Source: Haliotis asinina (Eukaryota; Mollusca; Gastropoda; Lepetellida; Haliotidae). From it: a stretch of 64,000 nt of DNA. Below, piece by piece: positions 58,421 through 64,000 of this stretch. Numbering within the stretch: the first letter of the stretch is position 1; every line of letters starts with the position of its first letter. The notes below the pieces were generated by a model that worked only from the letters and a program-made list of their open reading frames with translations, did no database searches and was not told where the DNA came from. The translations under genes were made by a program, and so were the position numbers. The stretch spans positions 496,001 through 560,000 of the forward strand of contig NC_090288.1 of assembly GCF_037392515.1 (NCBI RefSeq), in the 5' to 3' direction.

Positions 58421-59012
58421 TCTAAGTAAACTTATCCTCAGTACTTTTCGTTACACTCCACCACTGAGTCTAACAAAACCTTATGGAAGGTCGCGTCAGG
58501 TAACCTTTGAGATTGACCAATCAGAACACAGCTTACCAAATCGCGAAAGTGGTCATTCGCACATACCATTTGATTTTTTTTTTATCTCGGAAAGGTTCGT
58601 ACACGAAAGATTCCGGGTGATGCACACGGCGTACGTTACAACCATGACAACGGTGAGTAAACAGTCCCTGAAAATAGTGTTTTTGGCAATATTCAAGGAT
58701 GTCATCTTGCGGAAATATTGGCTAATGGTAACCATGTCAACAGAACCCCCAAAGCGTATCTACAGCTGGTCAAATAACTGTGTTATATACAGATTTGTGT
58801 TTGTGGAGAGATCAGTGTCGGTAACCTGAATATTTTGAAAGTCCCTCCGATCCCTAAATAGTAGCCGTTGTTTGATTGGATAAATCTATTTAACCGTCTC
58901 ACGTTTGATTGGTTATAAGTAGCTCAAAGGTTACCTGACGCGACCTTCTAGTAGGTTTCGTTAGACTCAGTGGTGGAGTGTAATGAAATACACTGAGACT
59001 AAGTTTACTTAG
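58421..59012. mobile_element. 592-bp fold-back element with about 100-bp arms
   Basis: The left arm begins tctaagtaaactta and includes tacactccaccactgagtct and ggtcgcgtcaggtaaccttt. The right arm is its imperfect complement, ending taagtttacttaga at 59012. Arms of about 100 bases differ at roughly 15 positions. The centre has no transposase, so this is a MITE or fold-back element. It ends 69 bases before the promoter-like segment. Confidence 0.85.
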
Positions 59013-59080
59013 ACCAGGGAGCCTATATAGAGAGGGGAGGTGAAACTCCTCGAAAAACCGCTGAACGTATGTCTCGCTTT

Positions 59081-59207
59081 GTCACGTGACCAGTGGAGAC
59101 AATATGGCGGCAGCTTAGTATTTAAGATTGAGCTCAGTTCATTTTAAACAGCTGATTACATTCGCTGAGTGTTGTGACAACTCGGAACCTACACGTAGAA
59201 GGTAAGT
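59081..59207 (+). promoter_or_regulatory. Promoter-like segment with untranslated first exon
   Basis: The palindrome GTCACGTGAC (59081-59090) contains an E-box. It is followed by ACAATATGGCGGC (59099-59111), a YY1-type element often found just downstream of TATA-less start sites. After 80 bases comes a consensus donor AAG/GTAAGT at 59199-59207. The only AUG in the would-be exon gives four codons (MAAA) before a stop, so the exon would be untranslated. Any downstream coding exons are not recognised in this window. Confidence 0.4.
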
Positions 59208-59389
59208 CACCTGTTCTGTTACTTCAGTTCTAGTCACATATTTGTAAATAGTGTCAGTATAAGAAAATATGTTTGTAGTAAAGTTTCAAGTCGGCATCTT
59301 GTAACTCTCTGGCTTCAGTTATCGGTACACAGCGAAGATAGACTGAGTTTCGTCAATAAAAGCTTCTTTCACACATTCCTTTATGTTTT

Positions 59390-60490
59390 AGCAGGGAAAT
59401 ATACCTTTAGTTGAGAGGTGTCTGCAAGCAATAGTGATAGTTTTGTGACTTAAAAACATGTTGGGGTTTAATTGGGGTGTGTGAAAAATGTGGCAGATCG
59501 CCGATCTGATCTGATGCGCCATTGAAATACTACACGCCGTTGTTTGAAGTGTGTCTAGATATTGCTCAACACCGTCTTTCACATACACCTTTAATTTTTA
59601 TGAGGGGAATTTACCATCAGGCGAAAGGTGTTTGCAGGTAATAGTGATAGTTTCATAATCTAAAATAAATTGTTAGGACGTACTTGAGGTGTGTGAAACA
59701 TGTGCCATCTCACCGATCTGATCCGATCCGCCATTGAAATATTCCACGGCGTTGTTTGAGTGCTTTTGTTTCAGCTTCAAAAACTTCATTCACATACACC
59801 TTTAATTTCCATTAGGGGAACATACCATCTAGTGAAAGGTGTTTGGAGGTAATAGTGCTAATTTTATAATTTAAAAAAATCGGTAGGGTGTTTTTGAGGT
59901 GTTGCAAAAATGTGCCATCTCGCGGTTCTGTTCTGATCCGCCATTGAAATAGTATAATTTTGAGTGTTTCTAGTTATTGCTCCAAAACCTCTTTCACATG
60001 CACCTTAAATATCTATGAGGGGAATATACTATGACCCGAAAGGTGTTTGCAGGTAATATTTATAATTTGATAATCTAAACATATTGTTAGGATGTATTTG
60101 AGGTGTGTGAAAAACGTGTCATCTCGCTGATCTGTTCTGATCCGCCATTGAAATACTACACAGCATTTTTTGAGTGTTTCTAGTTATTGCTCAAAAAACT
60201 TCTTTCACACACACCTTTAATTTCTGTTAGGGAAACGTTCCATCTGGTGAGAGGTGTTTGGAAGTAATAGTGATGATTTTATGAATTAAAAAAATAATTG
60301 GAAGGGTGTATACATTCACAAGTATTTCATGTGTGTGAAAAATATGACATATCGTTGATCTGATCTGATCACTCATTACTACAAGCCAATGTTTGAATGT
60401 GTTTAGTCGTCCTAAAATTCATTTCTTTCAAATACACCTCTAAGTATTGAGGGGAATATTCTATCTGGTGAAAGTGTGAGGTATGACATA
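59390..60490. repeat. About 208-bp tandem repeat, 5 copies
   Basis: Anchors recur at about 205-212 base spacing: gcaagcaatagtgatag (59426), gcaggtaatagtgatag (59633), gaggtaatagtgctaat (59841), gcaggtaatatttataat (60050) and gaagtaatagtgatgat (60258). Each unit also contains tctttcacayacaccttta, aggggaa and gatctgatccgccattgaaat. Divergence between copies is moderate. A sixth partial copy ends near 60490. Confidence 0.8.
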
Positions 60491-62340
60491 TCTGATCTGC
60501 TCTAATCTGCCATGGATGCTTTTGATGCTTGAATGTTTTAGTTCTGAAACTATTGTTGATATTTGACAAAACTGCAAAGGACGTTTTAACGCTTTGTGAT
60601 GGTTTTAAACTTTCTGGTTTTTTTAGGTGGGAGTGACTGTGTCAGTTGACATTCTGTCAGTATCCATGCAATTGCGCACATGCAGGAAGACATCTGGTCA
60701 TCTTCATTAACTGCCCTCTTAAAAAACATAATTTCGACTTTGCCACGACCGTCCATTTGTCCATTATAGACTGAGTGTCTGTAAGAATGAGACTTAACTT
60801 AACATGTGCTTAACTTTCCAAACTGTATTCCTGAAGGAAAAAGAAATAAAATGTGTTCCTCCCTTGTCACATTTTTTCTATCAAAAATTAAAAATCAAAG
60901 TCTTACTCGTCAGTTTTGAAAAGAATGTGCCTGAGAAACATATTTTTATGCAGCCTAAGCATTCCACACAAACAGAAAACCACTGAAACATAATGAGGCA
61001 TTTTAATTGTGTAACAGATCATTTCAAATACATATAATAACAGTGTTTGCAGTTCTTTAGTTTGCCATTTGGCCATCAGGGCTTGCTGCCACTTGCAGTC
61101 TTTATAGTCCGCATAGCCATTTTGTTGAAATCAAACCAATAAACACAAAATAGTCTTCATTGTAGCGAGTTTCACAGTCCCTACAAAATCCATTAGTGAA
61201 GTGTATGGAGCACAGAGAAGTTTATATTAGTTATAGACTGCTGACATTCCTATGCGGCACTGAATATATAATACTATGAAGTGAAACTGGAAGTTATCCT
61301 AACATGAAGGATCAGGGATAATTCTTGAACATTAATACAAATTATGGGCAAGATGCTAGTTGAAAAGAAATGAGATCTAATTGACAGAAGACCACAAGGG
61401 CCTGCTGATAACTGAAACTGTTGGCCTGATACATTAACAACCGACGCTGGGCCTCTGGGCTGGCGATCGTTTCGAACGCTGTATCAAAATTGTAACATAA
61501 ACAGAGAGTCTTTGAACAAGGCAATGTGTAAACACATTCTCAAGTCCTCTCATTAATCCACACATGCATCATTTGGCGACAGGAAGTGTAACCAGCTTGT
61601 TGTGACAACATTCAGGGGAGCCTACTCCAATTTACCAAGTATTACTCCGGGAGATGCCGATAGTTTCCGACAATAAACTGGTTGAAATACTGTTAAGCGC
61701 AGCCGATTTGCGCTGAGAACAAACCAAGTCGACGTGTGCAGTGGAGCATGACGAGGCACACGTTAATTAGTACAAATGGTAAGGAAAGCAAGCGAGTGAC
61801 CAATCCCTGTTATAGAGTATCCCTGCTTAGACTGAATTTTTTAGAAAAGTGGGAAAAACTTTTTGCATGCACTTTTTTCAGATTTTGATTCTCAGCAGTC
61901 GTTTGCATGTAGAGGATAGGGGCTTGGACAATGTTGACTCTGTGGGCCTTGCAACGGTGATAATGACATTTCACACCAATCCTGCACATTTCGCACCTTT
62001 TCAGATGGATATCATATATATGCCGCAATATTTGCCGATGGATCTTGCCGCAGAACTAAGCTTTGGTGAAAAGCACGTACTTGCAGTTATTCAAAGATAC
62101 ATACATATAATGTTCTAGTCCAATTGTTTAGGAATGAATACGGTTGCAACTAAACCCATCGCCAAGAAGATCAGCTCCCGGTCTTGCCATGAAAGGTGCA
62201 TAAAACTGAGATAGGGTGGGTACTTTGCTTCAAGTCATTTGTCAATGAGTAGTATTTTCAAAAGGCATCGTCTACATTCTTGAATGTTTTCATGGCATGG
62301 TTTTCACGCGCAAGTTGGGCTTTGATGAAAACCCATTTTT
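60491..62340. other. Sequence without recognised gene
   Basis: AT-rich DNA with short open frames only. If the promoter at 59081 is real this would be its first intron. Nothing else can be supported. Confidence 0.4.
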
Positions 62341-62800
62341 CGGCATGAGCTACGTTCAAATTGAATCGTTCAGCTGTATGGTGCCCTCATGGGAGAACCC
62401 CTTCAATGTGTCCAACATCAACATTTTCCAGTTGTCCGCGTCGTGGTAATCCCTGCTGTTTTCAAAAGCCATGTAATCGTTATTCAACTCGTTTGTCGGG
62501 AGTTTCCACTTGTTTATGAATGATGAGAATGCCCGTAGTTGTGACCTGTAGTTGCGACCCAAATCCATTTTGGATTGACATCAAACTCGCAAAAATTGCA
62601 TTTGTACATGCGGCGATCATAAGGATTGTTTACTGTGTTCCACACCTGGTCCTATGGACAGCAAATAGAACACAGAGCAACTCAGCTGACTGCGATGCAT
62701 GTCGTTCAACGTCATGCCACAGCATGCCACCGTTTCGATGTTCATGACTGAAAATCTGTATGTTTTAAAGGCCTCGACAAATTGCGTTCAAAAGCGAGAA
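62341..62800 (-). pseudogene. Unidentified degraded coding remnant
   Basis: The minus strand keeps a coding-like appearance across frame changes, including a 70-codon frame (62568-62356) and a CxxC-containing stretch YKCNFCEFD near 62610. Its position next to the plus-strand segment at 63363 suggests it belongs to the same Polinton-like element, but I cannot name the product. Confidence 0.25.
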
Positions 62801-63362
62801 CCGTCCTCGTATATGGCAGTGTCTCACCTATATGTAAATGGTTCGTCGTGCTCCCGGGAATCGTGAAAGATGAGTCTGTTTAACTGCTGCACGTAATCGA
62901 TTACACATCAGGTCAACTCGAAGTCGCGTTTTACAATATCACCTACTACCTGCAAAGGACCAACATCAGCTAGCACAACATGTTCCACGACAATGAACAG
63001 AACCAAACAATGTACAGCTAGTGCGTAATCGTCAAACCCATTGGACCCAATCAAACAGTATGATTTTCAACTGAAAAAACACATTTACAAACATGTTGAA
63101 GTGTCTGCTACAAAAGTGGTGGCAGCAACCTAAGCGATTTCATCAACACCGATGGAGTGCTGCAACGACGAGGATGAATGGACGATATCTCCAGCCTTTG
63201 GCAGCAAAGTGTTCGACTTAAATGATGTTGAGCAAAATTGTCGGAAGACTAACTGAAGATTATTTAGTAACATACGGATAAAAGTGCCATTGCAAACATC
63301 AGTCCTCCAGCCACCATCGTGTTCTACAATCTCGCACCCACATCGAAATAACAGCCGGAGTC

Positions 63363-63833
63363 ATGGAGTTCATCAGGTTGGCTTTCAAGTATGTGTCTCA
63401 CAGATTAGAATGCAAACTGACAAAACACAATGAAATCACAGTTCTGGCCAAATCAAAGCTCATTACGATACAAGATCATATTTTCACCACGCTCACAGAC
63501 AGCAAAATCTCAGAAGAAGAGTTTCGTTTGGTGCTCTTGGAACTCGCCAAATACCACAGAATGAAGCCAGAGATTCGAACCAAGTCTCATACGTGCCCTG
63601 TCTTCAGCAGAGAATAGAAAAAGAACCTCATCGAACAAGGGAGGCGACAGGCCCGAGAAGCCTTTCTCATGAAAACCAAACAAATTAAGAAGAAGATTCA
63701 CAATAAATTGCTTCAGGGGGATCAACACTACAAAGAGACTACGAAGAGCTCACCCTCAGGCAGCTATCCCCTTGCTAGTCATTCGACTGGGCATCATTGC
63801 AGTGAAAGCAACACACACAATGCTCGCTCATAG
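63363..63833 (+). pseudogene. Polinton-associated hypothetical protein remnant
   Basis: The frame from 63363 encodes a Lys/Glu-rich helical protein (KLITIQDHIFTTLTDSKISE, then KPEIRTKS). A single TAG at 63615-63617 interrupts it, after which the same frame continues (KKNLIEQGRRQAREAFL) to a TAG at 63831-63833. The pattern of a Lys-rich helix, a D-x-K-I-S-x-E-E-F segment and a basic end recalls uncharacterised proteins that travel with Polinton-like elements in invertebrate genomes. That association is from memory and not strong. Function is unknown. Confidence 0.35.
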
Positions 63834-64000
63834 CAACCCTCTAGATGGTAGCAAGCTGGCCACTGCCGAGATCTGCATTTGATTCACCTTTAGACAGCTG
63901 TCACCTAGCCAGCCGAGCATCATTATAACCGAGCCGACACACTCACACTGAAACTCATCAATGGCACTCACTCAGAGCATACCGGGACCCAGGCCTCTAC

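Overview
This is a 64 kb stretch of animal nuclear DNA. It has spliced coding exons with canonical GT/AG borders, long AT-rich introns, CpG-poor bulk sequence, many decayed transposons and several large tandem arrays. Two copies of a short interspersed repeat (around 30181-30272 and 38640-38725) carry a core that I recall as very common in abalone (Haliotis) and other vetigastropod DNA. A marine gastropod is therefore the best guess. I see no bacterial features such as operons, Shine-Dalgarno sites or CRISPR arrays.

The only clearly intact protein-coding gene lies on the minus strand from 43162 (start codon) to 12608 (stop). I can assemble seven coding exons with matching phases: 43162-43052, 39880-39741, 32345-32125, 31806-31604, 30001-29858, 24310-24170 and 21295-12608. 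Together they encode 3,215 residues. An N-terminal helical domain of about 470 residues resembles the ZNF292/RLF/ZNF654 group. It is followed by a huge low-complexity nuclear-type region holding five scattered C2H2-like fingers, all in one 8.7 kb last exon. A short terminal exon of an unidentified plus-strand gene may end at about 6347, giving a convergent gene pair.

Tandem DNA is exceptional here. A 33-bp minisatellite (6656-8075) and a 34/47-bp array (9289-10475) lie 3' of the large gene. Intron 5 is about 96% filled by a 36-bp satellite of roughly 145 copies. Intron 4 is about 80% filled by a 25/28-bp array. Smaller arrays lie at 5930-6125, 40590-41250, 53744-53873 and 59390-60490. The satellite keeps three of its six frames open for over 1,600 codons, and none of these is a gene.

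Mobile elements fill much of the rest: a broken hAT transposase (82-1775), a DIRS retrotransposon remnant (2528-4335), LINE fragments (about 4380-4619 and 55062-55300), and TIR elements nested in the introns and upstream region. A near full-length LINE (52071-47956, minus) has an ORF1 carrying a 2A ribosome-skipping motif. A Tc1 transposase pseudogene (53451-52356) follows, then a Polinton/Maverick-like remnant with decayed DNA polymerase B and integrase (58145-55860), probably also represented at 62356-63835. A promoter-like stretch with an E-box, a YY1-type motif and a splice donor at 59081-59207 may be the first exon of a plus-strand gene whose body lies beyond the window.
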